DNA of 64,000 bases from Xanthomonas hortorum pv. cynarae (GCF_002939985.1 NZ_MDFM01000008.1:59891-123890); one strand, 5' to 3'; counted from the first letter of the stretch, positions 35,238-44,284 are shown. Program-made: numbers and translations. The notes: generated by a model from the letters alone, not told the origin.

Positions 35238-36680
35238 ATGCCTCGTTCGTTGTTGCGCCAATTGCTGTTGATCTGGGTGGTGATCCTGGCCGCCTGCGTG
35301 GGCGTGGCCACGATGTTGTATGGCCTGTACCGACAGACAGAAGGCGTGCGGCTGGATGAGGCGCGCCAGCAATTGACCGCGCAGTGCACGCGCATCGTGC
35401 AGCGCTACGCCGGCGCAAGCGAGGCCGCACGCAGTGGCGACAACGGGGCCGGGCTGGCGGCGGTGGTGGTGCAGTTGGTGCTGGCCGACGCGCCCGGTGT
35501 GGAAGGCGGGGTGTGGAATCTCGACAAGGGATTTATTGCGTACGCCTATCCCACCTACGACGGCAGCGATCACAAGACCGATATCCCCGCCGCTGAGTGG
35601 ACCACGATTGTCAGTACCGCACGGCAAAGTGCAATGGGCAACAAGGCGGTGGAATTTCGTCGCGATGGCAGCCGCGAAGTGGTGTTGATCAGCGCGTGTC
35701 CGCTGGCCTCGGGCACCGCCGCATGGACCATGTCGCGAGTGCCGGCGAGCACCTCCGATGCCTGGCGGCCGTTGGTGATCGGCATGCTGCTGATCTTCGC
35801 CATGGTGGCGGTGTCGGCGATTGCGTTAGGCGTGGTGGTACGGCGTTGGAGTCAGCGCCTGCAGCGGATCCAGCAGGCGCTCGCCGCCGATACCGAGCTG
35901 CCGCAGATTCCGGTCACCGGCGCACCCGAGCTGGATCGGTTGGGCGCTGCGGTGAGCGACTACGCACAGCGTAATGCGCAAGCGCTGGCGCAGACACGGC
36001 GGCTGGCCGACGAGCTATCCCGGCACGAACGTCTGGCCGCACTCGGACGCCTGACCGCCACGGTGGCGCACGAAATTCGCAACCCCATCGCCACGATGCG
36101 CCTGGCGGTGGAGAACGAGATCGCCAGGCGCGAAGCGACGCCGGAAGATGCGGCGCACGGCGAGCTGATGCTGGGGCAGATCCGCCGCCTGGATGGGGTG
36201 GTCGAAAGCCTGCTCGGCATGGTGCAGCCGATCCGTCTGCAGTTGGAAACGGTGGTGGTGCAGGACTGGTTGGCGACCTTGCTGGATCCAGCCTTGCTAC
36301 CGCCAGGCACGCTGGCGCCACAGTTGCGCGTGCCTGCTATGCCGTTGCAATGGACGCTCGACCCGCAGCAGCTCGGACGCGCCGTGCACAATCTGCTGCG
36401 CAACGCGTTGCAGCACGCCGACGCAGGCAGCACGGTGACATTGGAGGCCAGCGCCAGCGATGATTTGTTGCAGCTACAGGTCTGCAATCGCGGCGCGGCG
36501 ATTGCCAAGACCATTGCAGCGCAGTTGTTCGAGCCGTTCGTCAGCGGTCGCAGCGATGGCAATGGCCTCGGCCTTGCCCTGGTGCGCGAGATCGCACGCG
36601 CGCATGGCGGGCAGGTGCGTTACGTACATGCCGACGGCATGACCCATTTCATTGTGGAGCTGCCATGGCGCGCATCCTGA
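35238..36680 (+). CDS. Membrane sensor histidine kinase of an NtrC-type pair
   Basis: A 480-residue sensor kinase. First membrane segment at residues 6-30 (LLLIWVVILAACVGVATML), a periplasmic sensor of about 140 residues (containing GVWNLDKGFIAYAYPTYDG), a second segment (PLVIGMLLIFAMVAVSAIALGVVV), a HAMP-like linker, then the H-box ATVAHEIRNPIATMRL and the ATPase boxes NLLRNALQHA and SDGNGLGLALVREIA. No known ligand domain is recognised in the sensor. It overlaps the response regulator gene by 16 bases, so the two are certainly a pair. Confidence 0.9.
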   Translation: MPRSLLRQLLLIWVVILAACVGVATMLYGLYRQTEGVRLDEARQQLTAQCTRIVQRYAGASEAARSGDNGAGLAAVVVQLVLADAPGVEGGVWNLDKGFIAYAYPTYDGSDHKTDIPAAEWTTIVSTARQSAMGNKAVEFRRDGSREVVLISACPLASGTAAWTMSRVPASTSDAWRPLVIGMLLIFAMVAVSAIALGVVVRRWSQRLQRIQQALAADTELPQIPVTGAPELDRLGAAVSDYAQRNAQALAQTRRLADELSRHERLAALGRLTATVAHEIRNPIATMRLAVENEIARREATPEDAAHGELMLGQIRRLDGVVESLLGMVQPIRLQLETVVVQDWLATLLDPALLPPGTLAPQLRVPAMPLQWTLDPQQLGRAVHNLLRNALQHADAGSTVTLEASASDDLLQLQVCNRGAAIAKTIAAQLFEPFVSGRSDGNGLGLALVREIARAHGGQVRYVHADGMTHFIVELPWRAS

Positions 36681-38005
36681 TCATCGATGACGACGCGGCG
36701 TTTCTTGCCACCTTGCAGGCAACGCTGCGCTCGCTCGGCCATACGGTGATCGCGGTCGATAACGGCGCCGATGGATTGGCGCGCTTGAACGAGGGCGGTA
36801 TCGAGCTGGCGTTCGTGGACTTCCGCATGTCCGGGATGGACGGGATCCAGGTGCTGCGCGCACGTGCGGACGATGCCCGTGCGCGTCAGGTGCCGTTGGT
36901 GATGCTCACCGCGTACGCGTCCAGCGGCAACACCATCGAAGCGATGACGCTGGGTGCGTTCGATCACCTGGTCAAACCGGTTGGGCGTGCCGATATCATC
37001 GAGGTGGTGGAGCGTGCATTGGCAAGTCGCGCCGACACCGGCGCCGATACCGCGGCGACCGAGCTGCCTGAAGACGACGATGCACTGGTCGGCCACAGCC
37101 CGGCGATGCGTAACGTGCACAAACGCATCGGGCTGGCGGCAGCCTCCGATTTGCCGGTGTTGATCACAGGCGAGACCGGCACCGGCAAGGAGCTGGCTGC
37201 GCGTGCCTTGCACCGTGCCAGCGCACGCGCGAATGCGGCGTTCGTGGCGGTCAATTGCGCCGCGATTCCGTTGGAGCTGATGGAGAGCGAGTTGTTCGGC
37301 CATCGCAAGGGCGCGTTTTCCGGGGCGACCGGCGACCGCATCGGCCTGATTCGCGAGGCCGATGGCGGCACGCTGTTTCTGGACGAGATCGGCGACATGC
37401 CGCTGCCGATGCAGGCCAAGTTGCTGCGCTTTCTGCAGGAAGGTGAAGTGACGCCCCTGGGTGGCCGCGGCGCGCAGAAGGTGGATGTGCGCGTGCTGGC
37501 GGCCACGCATCGCGATCTGGCCGCGTGGGTGGCGGCTGGGCAGTTTCGCAGCGACCTGCGTTATCGCCTGAATGTGGTGCCGATCGAGCTGCCGCCGCTG
37601 CGCGAACGCGGGCAGGACATCGTGCTGCTTGCGCAGTATTTTCTGCGCAACGGCGAAGGCGCAGCGCGTGCGTTATCGCCGGACGCGCAAGCACGGCTGC
37701 TGGTCTATCCGTGGCCCGGCAACGTGCGTGAGCTACGGAATGTGATGCAACGCAGTCAGCTGCTGGTGCGTGGCCACAGCATCACCGCCGAGGATCTGGA
37801 CGAGGCGCTTGGTCACAGTGCCGAGCAACCCATGACGACGGCGCCGCTGGAAGGCACCTTGCCCGAGGCAGTAGCGCGTCTGGAAAAGCAGATGATCCAC
37901 GACGCATTGGCGCACAGTGGCGGTAACCGCGCCGAAGCCGCGCGCCGGCTCGGCATTCATCGTCAGCTGCTGTATCGCAAGCTCGATGAGTATGGGTTGC
38001 AGTAG
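36665..38005 (+). CDS. Sigma-54-dependent response regulator
   Basis: A 446-residue NtrC-type activator. Receiver ([10 protein letters not shown], phosphoacceptor Asp52 in [11 protein letters not shown], Lys in HLVKPV), AAA+ domain (Walker A GETGTGKE, sigma-54 loop GAFSGA instead of GAFTGA, Walker [23 protein letters not shown]), and a Fis-type HTH at the end ([20 protein letters not shown]). The Thr-to-Ser change in the loop is conservative. It should activate RpoN promoters; a good candidate promoter lies 300 bp downstream at 38306, ahead of the repeat-domain genes. Confidence 0.93.
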   Translation: MARILIIDDDAAFLATLQATLRSLGHTVIAVDNGADGLARLNEGGIELAFVDFRMSGMDGIQVLRARADDARARQVPLVMLTAYASSGNTIEAMTLGAFDHLVKPVGRADIIEVVERALASRADTGADTAATELPEDDDALVGHSPAMRNVHKRIGLAAASDLPVLITGETGTGKELAARALHRASARANAAFVAVNCAAIPLELMESELFGHRKGAFSGATGDRIGLIREADGGTLFLDEIGDMPLPMQAKLLRFLQEGEVTPLGGRGAQKVDVRVLAATHRDLAAWVAAGQFRSDLRYRLNVVPIELPPLRERGQDIVLLAQYFLRNGEGAARALSPDAQARLLVYPWPGNVRELRNVMQRSQLLVRGHSITAEDLDEALGHSAEQPMTTAPLEGTLPEAVARLEKQMIHDALAHSGGNRAEAARRLGIHRQLLYRKLDEYGLQ

Positions 38006-38214
38006 TCGCAGCGATAAAAACCGAATGCGATGTTTGCAGGCTGGCGGAGTCGATGTTTTGGCTGCGATGCAGTACGCGCACAGCAACACGCGCACATGTG
38101 GGTGATTGCATGCCGCCGTTTCCACACGCAGTGCTTGGCCACTGGTGTCCACAGCAGACCTTGCGCCGGAAGAGTGCTTGCTTTCGCACAGTCATGCATA
38201 ACGAGGCTGCAAGG

Positions 38215-38231
38215 TGTCTGCAAAGCGGACA
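38215..38231 (+). promoter_or_regulatory. Candidate activator-binding inverted repeat
   Basis: TGTCTGCAAAGCGGACA: seven-base arms with one mismatch around AAA, the same 7-3-7 architecture as NtrC sites but a different sequence. Its centre is about 109 bp upstream of the start predicted from the sigma-54 promoter at 38306, a usual enhancer distance. A second inverted repeat, CAGTG-N6-CACTG, lies at 38129-38144. Binding by the response regulator upstream is inference. Confidence 0.45.
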
Positions 38232-38305
38232 GTGGTGTATGAAACGCAGACGCTCATTCGTAAAGCTGCATGTACAAAACCCTTGAAAAACAACGCATCC
38301 GACGT

Positions 38306-38320
38306 TGGCACGATTGCTGC
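38306..38320 (+). promoter_or_regulatory. Sigma-54 promoter ahead of repeat-domain genes
   Basis: TGGCACGATTGCTGC matches TGGCAC-N5-TTGC with one change, with the invariant GG and GC 12 bp apart, exactly as at glnA. The predicted start is near 38332, and the ATG of the downstream gene is at 38367. The rest of the gap 38006-38366 has no coding sequence that I can support. Confidence 0.78.
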
Positions 38321-38366
38321 TTTGTCTTCAGGGCAAGCGGCGCTCCTGCCGCCCTGGAGACATCAC

Positions 38367-39167
38367 ATGATTCGTCAGACCGCACTCGCTTTCGCACTGG
38401 CCTGCAGCGTGGCGACTGCCGCCGCGCAGGTTCCTGCAGCGCCGGCCGCACCGGTTGCCCCGCGTCCGCCGGTCGGCACGCCACCACCGGCGGCGCCGAT
38501 GCCGCCCGCACCACCTGCACCGGTAGCCGCTACCCCGGTGAGTGTGACCGGCACCGTCGAGCGCTTCATGCTCAATCCCAACGGCGAGGTCGACGGCCTG
38601 TGGTTGCGCGATGGCACCCAGGTGGCGTTTGCGCCGCATTTGTCCGGCGAACTGCAGGCAGCCGTGCGCCGTGGCGATGCGGTCACCGTGCAGGGTTATC
38701 GCCTGGGCAGCCTGCCGGTGCTACGTGCCAGCAGCATCCGTTCCACGCGTGGTGGGCGCGAGGTGGTCGACCGACCGCCGACGACCGCCGCCATGCCGCC
38801 CGCGCCTCCGGCGCCCGCCGCATTGACGCCGTTGCAGGCCGAGGGACGCATCGAGCGGTTGGTCTATGGCCCCGGTGGCGAGACCAATGGCGCATTGCTG
38901 AGCGATGGCACGCTGGTGCGGATGCCGCCGCATCTGGCGCTGCAGTTCGGCGATTTGTTGCGCACCGGTGCGCCGCTGAGCGTAAGCGGCTTCGGTGTTG
39001 CCGCGGCCACCGGCCGCGCCATCGAAGCCACGCAGTTGGGTCGCGATCGTGCCTCGCAGCGCGCCTTGTTCAGTCCTCCGCGCCCGGATGGTCCGGTGCC
39101 GCCCGCACCACCGGCGCCGCCTGTCCCGCCGGCCGCACCGCCACCGCCGGCTCCGGCGCCGCGTTGA
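38367..39167 (+). CDS. Secreted Pro/Ala-rich protein with two repeated domains
   Basis: A 266-residue protein with a signal peptide (MIRQTALAFALACSVATAAA) and three Pro/Ala-rich stretches, including a C-terminal one of about 30 residues. Between them are two copies of a short domain: GTVERFMLNPNGEVDGLWLR...APHLSGEL and GRIERLVYGPGGETNGALLS...MPPHLALQF, each continuing into a valine-rich VSGFG/VQGYR-like strand. I know no named family; an OB-like fold is a guess. The ATG at 38367 follows CTGGAGA. It lies behind a sigma-54 promoter and next to a paralogous gene at 39299. Confidence 0.75.
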   Translation: MIRQTALAFALACSVATAAAQVPAAPAAPVAPRPPVGTPPPAAPMPPAPPAPVAATPVSVTGTVERFMLNPNGEVDGLWLRDGTQVAFAPHLSGELQAAVRRGDAVTVQGYRLGSLPVLRASSIRSTRGGREVVDRPPTTAAMPPAPPAPAALTPLQAEGRIERLVYGPGGETNGALLSDGTLVRMPPHLALQFGDLLRTGAPLSVSGFGVAAATGRAIEATQLGRDRASQRALFSPPRPDGPVPPAPPAPPVPPAAPPPPAPAPR

Positions 39168-39298
39168 TCCACCGCGCCGTCGCACACGCGGCGGCGCTCA
39201 CACCGTTCCTCTCTATGCGCCTTTCCTGCCACGTGTCATGCGTGGCGACGGGCGCGGCTTGCCGGCGTTGGCCGGTCCTACTTTCGTTGGAGTTTTTC

Positions 39299-39913
39299 AT
39301 GCATTGGGTCGATCCTGATTTCCTTCCCGAAACCCGCGGCACGCTGGCGCGCTTTCTGCTCAATCCCAAGGCCGATATCGATGGCCTGCTGCTGACCGAT
39401 GGCACCGAAGTGCACACGCCGCCGCATCTGTCTGCCGCCTTGCTCAAGGCGCTCAAGCCCGGCAGCGCGTTGACCGTGCGTGGCCTCAAGCCGCGCGATG
39501 TGGACATGCTGGTGGCACTGGCGATCGATCCGGAAGGCGGCAAGCGCATTCTCGATGAAGGCCCGCATGGGCCGCACGTCAAACCCAAGCCCAAACCGCC
39601 TGCCGGCAAGCCACCCAAGCCGCAACGTACCCAGCACAGCGGCACCATTGCGCGGTTGCTGCACGGCCCGCATGGGCAAGTGCATGGCGTGTTGCTGGAT
39701 GACGGGGTCACGGTGCGGTTTCCACCGCATGCTGGCGCCGACTTTTCCAAGCAGCTGATCGTCGGCAAGGCGCTGGTGGCAGAAGGCGAGACCCAGGCGA
39801 CGCCGCACGGCGTGCTGATCCACGCGCATGCGTTGGGCGCCAAGGCCGCGTCGCTGAAGCAGATCGAGCATCCGCATGGCCCGGGTGCACATAAACCAAA
39901 GCCCAAGCACTAG
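39299..39913 (+). CDS. Repeat-domain protein paralogous to the secreted gene upstream
   Basis: A 204-residue protein without a signal peptide. Two copies of the same short domain as its neighbour (GTLARFLLNPKADIDGLLLT...TPPHLSAAL and GTIARLLHGPHGQVHGVLLD...FPPHAGADF) are joined by a basic Lys/Pro linker (KPKPKPPAGKPPKPQ); the tail is again Lys/Pro/His-rich. It would stay in the cytoplasm, and the basic linker suggests nucleic-acid or polyanion contact, which is speculation. GTTGGAG precedes the ATG. The gap of about 130 bases to the upstream gene has no terminator, so co-transcription is likely. Confidence 0.75.
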   Translation: MHWVDPDFLPETRGTLARFLLNPKADIDGLLLTDGTEVHTPPHLSAALLKALKPGSALTVRGLKPRDVDMLVALAIDPEGGKRILDEGPHGPHVKPKPKPPAGKPPKPQRTQHSGTIARLLHGPHGQVHGVLLDDGVTVRFPPHAGADFSKQLIVGKALVAEGETQATPHGVLIHAHALGAKAASLKQIEHPHGPGAHKPKPKH

Positions 39914-40017
39914 GTGCCCGCGATGCGGCTGCCGCGTTGGCGCGATGCGATCGCAATCGGGTCGGCCATGCACGCCAGCGTGCGCAGTCGCTTTCCATCG
40001 TGTAACGGAGAACGCCG

Positions 40018-41241
40018 ATGCGCATGAGCACAGCGCGTCCACGTGGCAGCCGCGCGCTGGAAGCGCTGCATTTCAGCGTGGCCGATGTGCAGGACGGGCT
40101 GGGGCCGTTTCTCAGCGTGTTTTTGCAATCCAAGGGCTGGTCGGTGGCGGCGATCGGTACAGTAATGAGTGTGGGCGGTATTGCCGGCATGCTTGCCACC
40201 ACGCCGGCCGGTGCACTGGTCGATACCACCCGGCGCAAGCGCGCCGTGGTGGTGGTCGGCTGTCTGGCGATTCTGTTGGCCACTGCACTGATCTGGCTGC
40301 GGCCGAGCTCCTCCGGTGTGGTCGCCGCACAGATCGTCTCGGCGTTGGCGGCAGCCGGCATCGGCCCGGCGCTCACCGGCATCACCTTGGGGCTGGTGCA
40401 TGCGCGTGGGTTCGATCATCAACTGGCGCGCAATCAGGTCGCCAACCATGCCGGCAACATGCTGGCCGCACTATTGGCCGGCTGGCTGGGATGGCGGTAC
40501 GGGTTTGCGGCGATCTTTGTGCTCACCGCAGCTTTCGGCGTGCTGGCGATCGTGGCGGTGTGGCTGATTCCGTCGGCGGCCATCGACCATCGCGCAGCGC
40601 GCGGTCTGGGCAACACCGACGGCACGGACACTCTCAGTGGTTGGCGCGTCTTGTTGACCTGCCGACCGCTGGCGTTGCTGGCCGTCACCCTGGGGCTGTT
40701 CCATCTGGGCAATGCGGCGATGTTGCCGCTCTACGGCATGGCGATCGTGGCCGCGCATGCGGGCGACCCGAGTGCGCTGACGGCCACCACGATTGTGGTG
40801 GCGCAGGCCACGATGGTGGTGGTGGCGTTGTTGGCGATGCGCTGGATCCGCGTGCACGGACATTGGTGGGTGTTGCTGGTGGCGTTCATGGCGTTGCCAT
40901 TGCGCGCGCTGGTCGCCGCATCGCTGATCCAGGGCTGGGGCGTGTTTCCGGTGCAGATGCTCGATGGACTCGGTGCCGGCCTGCAGGCCGTGGTGGTGCC
41001 GGCGCTGGTGGCGCGTTTGCTGCAGGGCACCGGGCGCGTCAATGTCGGTCAGGGTGCGGTGATGACGGTGCAAGGTGTGGGCGCGGCGCTGAGCCCGGCA
41101 TTCGGTGGCTGGCTGGCGCACGCCTTCGGCTATCGCATCGCGTTTCTGGCGCTGGGCGCGATCGCGTTGTTGGCGGTGGCGCTGTGGGCAGGCTGTCGCG
41201 GCATGTTGCGGGCAGCGATCGATGTGCAAGCGGTGCAGTGA
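40018..41241 (+). CDS. Major facilitator superfamily transporter
   Basis: A 407-residue MFS protein with about twelve hydrophobic segments. An early FSVADVQDGLGPFLSVFLQS block and the loop 2-3 signature region GALVDTTRRKRAVV (in place of GxLaDrxGrkx) are visible. Charged, short cytoplasmic loops fit a 12-span proton-driven importer or exporter. The substrate is unknown; similar proteins are annotated as drug or sugar efflux pumps. The ATG at 40018 has GGAG about ten bases upstream, with another in-frame ATG two codons later. Confidence 0.85.
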   Translation: MRMSTARPRGSRALEALHFSVADVQDGLGPFLSVFLQSKGWSVAAIGTVMSVGGIAGMLATTPAGALVDTTRRKRAVVVVGCLAILLATALIWLRPSSSGVVAAQIVSALAAAGIGPALTGITLGLVHARGFDHQLARNQVANHAGNMLAALLAGWLGWRYGFAAIFVLTAAFGVLAIVAVWLIPSAAIDHRAARGLGNTDGTDTLSGWRVLLTCRPLALLAVTLGLFHLGNAAMLPLYGMAIVAAHAGDPSALTATTIVVAQATMVVVALLAMRWIRVHGHWWVLLVAFMALPLRALVAASLIQGWGVFPVQMLDGLGAGLQAVVVPALVARLLQGTGRVNVGQGAVMTVQGVGAALSPAFGGWLAHAFGYRIAFLALGAIALLAVALWAGCRGMLRAAIDVQAVQ

Positions 41242-41396
41242 AGCGGTGGCATGAGCGCGGCGCCCAGGCACAACATCGCAATCAACGATCGAGTGGTGCG
41301 GATTGCGCGCAGAACCATCACCGGCGCGCGCGATACGCCGCTTTCCGGCAGCGATCAGCCGCCCGTCGGTTGTGCAGTCGTATCGACCATTGCGAC

Positions 41397-41873
41397 TTAC
41401 CGACCGCCGCTGAAGTCCCACTGCCGCCAGGCTTCGAACACCATGACCGCGACGGTGTTGGACAGATTGAGGCTGCGGTTGTCCGGTCGCATCGGCACAC
41501 GCAGCCGGTGCTGTGGCGGGATGGATTCCAGTACATCGGCCGGCAGGCCGCGGGTTTCCGGGCCAAACAAAAAGGCATCGCCATCTGCGAACTGCGGTGT
41601 GTCGTAACGCACGCTGCTACGCGTACTCAGTGCAAACACGCGCTTGGGCGCAATTGCGGCCAGTGCGGTGGTCAGGTCGGCATGCACCTGCAGGGTTGCG
41701 TACTCGTGATAGTCCAGGCCGGCGCGTCTGAGCTGCTTGTCGCTGAGGTCGAAGCCGAGCGGCTCGATCAGGTGCAGGCGCGCGCCGGTGTTGGCGCACA
41801 AGCGAATCACATTGCCCGTGTTGGGCGGAATTTCCGGTTGAAACAGGATGACATCGAGGACGGGTGCTGACAT
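41397..41873 (-). CDS. trmL: tRNA (cytidine(34)-2'-O)-methyltransferase TrmL
   Basis: A 158-residue SPOUT methyltransferase that 2'-O-methylates the wobble base of tRNA-Leu. Family motifs are clear: VILFQPEIPPNTGNVIRLCAN at the start, HLIEPLGFDLSDKQLRRAGLDY, the knot region FLFGPETRGLP and RPDNRSLNLSNTVAVMVFEAW at the C-terminus. The length is exactly that of TrmL. The ATG at 41873 is the natural start; the frame upstream overlaps the next minus-strand gene and is not family-like. Confidence 0.94.
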   Translation of the reverse strand: MSAPVLDVILFQPEIPPNTGNVIRLCANTGARLHLIEPLGFDLSDKQLRRAGLDYHEYATLQVHADLTTALAAIAPKRVFALSTRSSVRYDTPQFADGDAFLFGPETRGLPADVLESIPPQHRLRVPMRPDNRSLNLSNTVAVMVFEAWRQWDFSGGR

Positions 41874-41899
41874 GCGCGCAAGTGTAGCTGCGCGCGTGC

Positions 41900-42361
41900 T
41901 TAAAGGCCGAGGGTGGCGTTGACCAGCGCTTCCAGCTCGACCGGCGCCGGCTGCAGCTGCGGCACCGGCAGGTTGACGATGACCTGACCCATCAGCGCGC
42001 CGATGGCGGCAGCGGCCTGGCCCGAAGCGGTCTGTGCACTGGCGGCGGTGCTGCGAACCACCAGGTCGGCGCGCTGTTCGGCCGAGGGGCGGACCTGGAC
42101 GGTCGCCAGGGTGACTATGCGTGGGCCGGCCTGTTCGGCAGCGAGTGCGGCCAGTTGCTCGGCCGACGGACGCACCTGCACGGCGCTCAGGGTGCGGATG
42201 TCGCTGCTGCGCTCCAGTGTCTGCTGGGCGATCTGGTCGGCGGCCGGGCGAACCTGCACGGTGTCCAGCGTGGTCAGGCTGGCGGCCTGGGCAAAGCCGG
42301 CCAGGGCGGTGCCGGCGAGCAGGGCGGCGGCGAGGGCGATGCGCAGGGTCTGGGTCTTCAT
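41900..42361 (-). CDS. Secreted protein with three VQVRP repeats
   Basis: A 153-residue protein with a signal peptide ending near GFAQA. The mature part carries three near-identical motifs spaced 26-27 residues apart: LDTVQVRPAADQ, LSAVQVRPSAEQ and LATVQVRPSAEQ (VQVRP at 35-39, 61-65 and 88-92). An Ala-rich region and a closing VIVNLPVPQLQPAPVELEAL follow. I recognise no family. The repeat suggests a modular binding surface in the periplasm. It lies 26 bases upstream of trmL on the same strand; trmL may be co-transcribed with it. Confidence 0.75.
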   Translation of the reverse strand: MKTQTLRIALAAALLAGTALAGFAQAASLTTLDTVQVRPAADQIAQQTLERSSDIRTLSAVQVRPSAEQLAALAAEQAGPRIVTLATVQVRPSAEQRADLVVRSTAASAQTASGQAAAAIGALMGQVIVNLPVPQLQPAPVELEALVNATLGL

Positions 42362-42758
42362 GGCGATGTCTCTTGGTGTGGGTGATCAGTGGTGTGGTAG
42401 TAAGGTAGAACACCATATCGGTATGCGCAAGAACTTTCTTGGTGTTTTTTTATTTATTCAGCTGGAAGTCAGATTTGGGTGGATGTGTGATGTGGCTGGC
42501 TGCTTGCCGATGAACTAGAGCAAGTGGCGTGCCAGCATCAGTGCATTGATTTAAAAGGGATTTTTTGTTCGCGGCAGTGTCCGCGGCCGGACACCCGAAC
42601 GCGCGCGGCGCCTGCGGACAGCGCAGCGGAGAGGTCGTCAGGGCGATGGAGGTGATATTCGGCGCGCTGAATGACTCGATGGCGGGCACACGGCACGCGC
42701 TGATTGCCGGCAGACAACTGCGGCACAATCCTGCTTTACCCACAGGTGTCTAAGACTT
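42362..42758. other. Intergenic region with AT-rich promoter segment
   Basis: About 400 bases between divergent starts. 42400-42480 is AT-rich (TTTTTTTATTTATTC) and probably holds the promoter of the minus-strand VQVRP gene. A GTGTCCGCGGCCGGACAC palindrome-like segment lies near 42575-42592. No coding sequence is supported. Confidence 0.5.
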
Positions 42759-43079
42759 ATGCGCGTGCTCATGCTGTCTGTTCTGGTTGCCGCTACCACC
42801 GCGGCCTGCACCTGGGTGCCGATCAAACAAAGCGGCAAGGGCGTCCAGGTCCTGCCCGCAGGCCCTGTGCCAGCTGGCTGTCAGCAGCAGGGCGAGGTCG
42901 TGGTGTCGGTCAAGAGCAAGGTCGGCTTCTATAACCGCAACCCGTTGCGGGTGCAGGAAGAGCTGGAGACGCTGGCACGCAACGAGGCGCCGGGTGCCAA
43001 TGCCAATACGGTCCAGGCGCAGGGCCAGCCGGCCGATGGCAGCCAGCGTTTCAACGCGTTCCGCTGCCCGCCGCGCTGA
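42759..43079 (+). CDS. DUF4156-type small lipoprotein
   Basis: A 106-residue lipoprotein with lipobox VAATTAACTW and a compact mature domain containing three further cysteines near its ends, as in DUF4156 proteins, which resemble the outer-membrane stress sensor RcsF. Core segments are GCQQQGEVVVSVKSKVGFYN and QEELETLARNEAPGANAN. The ATG at 42759 follows an AGGTG-like ribosome-binding site. Function in the family is not established. It precedes oleA by about 100 bases but need not be part of that pathway. Confidence 0.83.
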   Translation: MRVLMLSVLVAATTAACTWVPIKQSGKGVQVLPAGPVPAGCQQQGEVVVSVKSKVGFYNRNPLRVQEELETLARNEAPGANANTVQAQGQPADGSQRFNAFRCPPR

Positions 43080-43180
43080 ACCGTTGGGCTAGAGCGAGGC
43101 CGGTTCAATTGTAAAGATGCGGTAAAAGCGGCCAGCAGCTAGACTGACGCCCCCTCGCCTGACGCCATGGCGCTATTTCG

Positions 43181-44197
43181 ATGCTCTTCCAGAATGTCTC
43201 CATCGCGGGACTTGCGCATATTGATGCGCCGCACACGCTGACTTCCAAGGAAATCAACGAGCGCCTGCAACCGACCTACGACCGTCTCGGGATCAAGACC
43301 GACGTGTTGGGCGACGTTGCCGGTATCCATGCACGGCGCCTGTGGGACCAGGATGTCCAGGCATCGGACGCGGCCACGCTGGCCGCACGCAAGGCCCTGA
43401 TCGACGCCGGCATCGGCATCGAGAAGATCGGCCTGCTGGTCAATACCTCGGTGAGCCGCGACTACCTGGAGCCGTCCACGGCCTCCATCGTGTCCGGCAA
43501 CCTTGGGGTGGGCGACCACTGCGTGACCTTCGACGTGGCCAACGCCTGCCTTGCCTTCATCAACGGCATGGACATCGCCGCCCGCATGCTGGAGCGTGGC
43601 GAGATCGACTACGCGCTGGTCGTGGACGGCGAGACCGCCAACCTGGTCTATGAAAAGACGCTGGAGCGCATGAGCTCGCCGGATGTCACCGAGGAAGAGT
43701 TCCGCAACGAACTCGCCGCATTGACCCTGGGCTGCGGTGCTGCGGCCATGGTGATGGCGCGCACCGAGCTGGTGCCCGACGCGCCGCGCTACAAGGGCGG
43801 CGTGACCCGCTCGGCCACCGAGTGGAACAAGCTGTGCCGGGGCAACCTGGACCGCATGGTCACCGACACCCGGCTGCTGCTGATCGAAGGCATCAAGCTG
43901 GCGCAGAAGACCTTCCTGGCCGCCAAACAGGCGATGGGCTGGGCGGTGGACGAGCTGGACCAGTTCGTCATCCACCAGGTCAGCCGCCCGCATACCGCCT
44001 CGTTCGTGAAGTCGTTCGGCATCGACCCGGCCAAGGTCATGACCATCTTCGGCGAGCACGGCAATATCGGCCCGGCCTCGGTGCCGATCGTGCTCAGCAA
44101 GCTCAAGGAGCTGGGCCGCCTGAAGAAGGGCGACCGGATCGCGCTGATGGGCATCGGGTCGGGGCTGAATTGCTCGATGGCGGAAGTGGTTTGGTGA
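43181..44197 (+). CDS. oleA: OleA, acyl-CoA head-to-head condensing enzyme
   Basis: A 338-residue thiolase-superfamily enzyme that joins two long-chain acyl-CoAs by non-decarboxylative Claisen condensation to a beta-keto acid, the first step of bacterial olefin synthesis. Catalytic Cys123 is in DVANACLAFING, Glu97 in VSRDYLEPS, His265 in QFVIHQVSRPH and Asn295 in GEHGNIGPAS. These equal C143, E117, H285 and N315 of the tagged X. campestris structure, offset by 20. The overall sequence is nearly that of X. campestris OleA as I recall it. oleB, oleC and oleD lie further downstream. Confidence 0.96.
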   Translation: MLFQNVSIAGLAHIDAPHTLTSKEINERLQPTYDRLGIKTDVLGDVAGIHARRLWDQDVQASDAATLAARKALIDAGIGIEKIGLLVNTSVSRDYLEPSTASIVSGNLGVGDHCVTFDVANACLAFINGMDIAARMLERGEIDYALVVDGETANLVYEKTLERMSSPDVTEEEFRNELAALTLGCGAAAMVMARTELVPDAPRYKGGVTRSATEWNKLCRGNLDRMVTDTRLLLIEGIKLAQKTFLAAKQAMGWAVDELDQFVIHQVSRPHTASFVKSFGIDPAKVMTIFGEHGNIGPASVPIVLSKLKELGRLKKGDRIALMGIGSGLNCSMAEVVW

Positions 44198-44209
44198 GCT
44201 GCATCTAGC

Positions 44210-44244
44210 GACGTGTTAAAAAAAATGGATTTTTAGTACACGTC
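44210..44244. promoter_or_regulatory. Imperfect palindrome between oleA and fic
   Basis: GACGTGT-TAAAAA and TTTTTA-GT-ACACGTC pair around a seven-base centre with a two-base bulge. It starts 12 bases after the oleA stop and could terminate oleA transcripts or be an operator for fic. Confidence 0.5.
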
Positions 44245-44284
44245 ATTGCATCATGTTCGCTCTTGCAACATGACCGGTGTAGGC

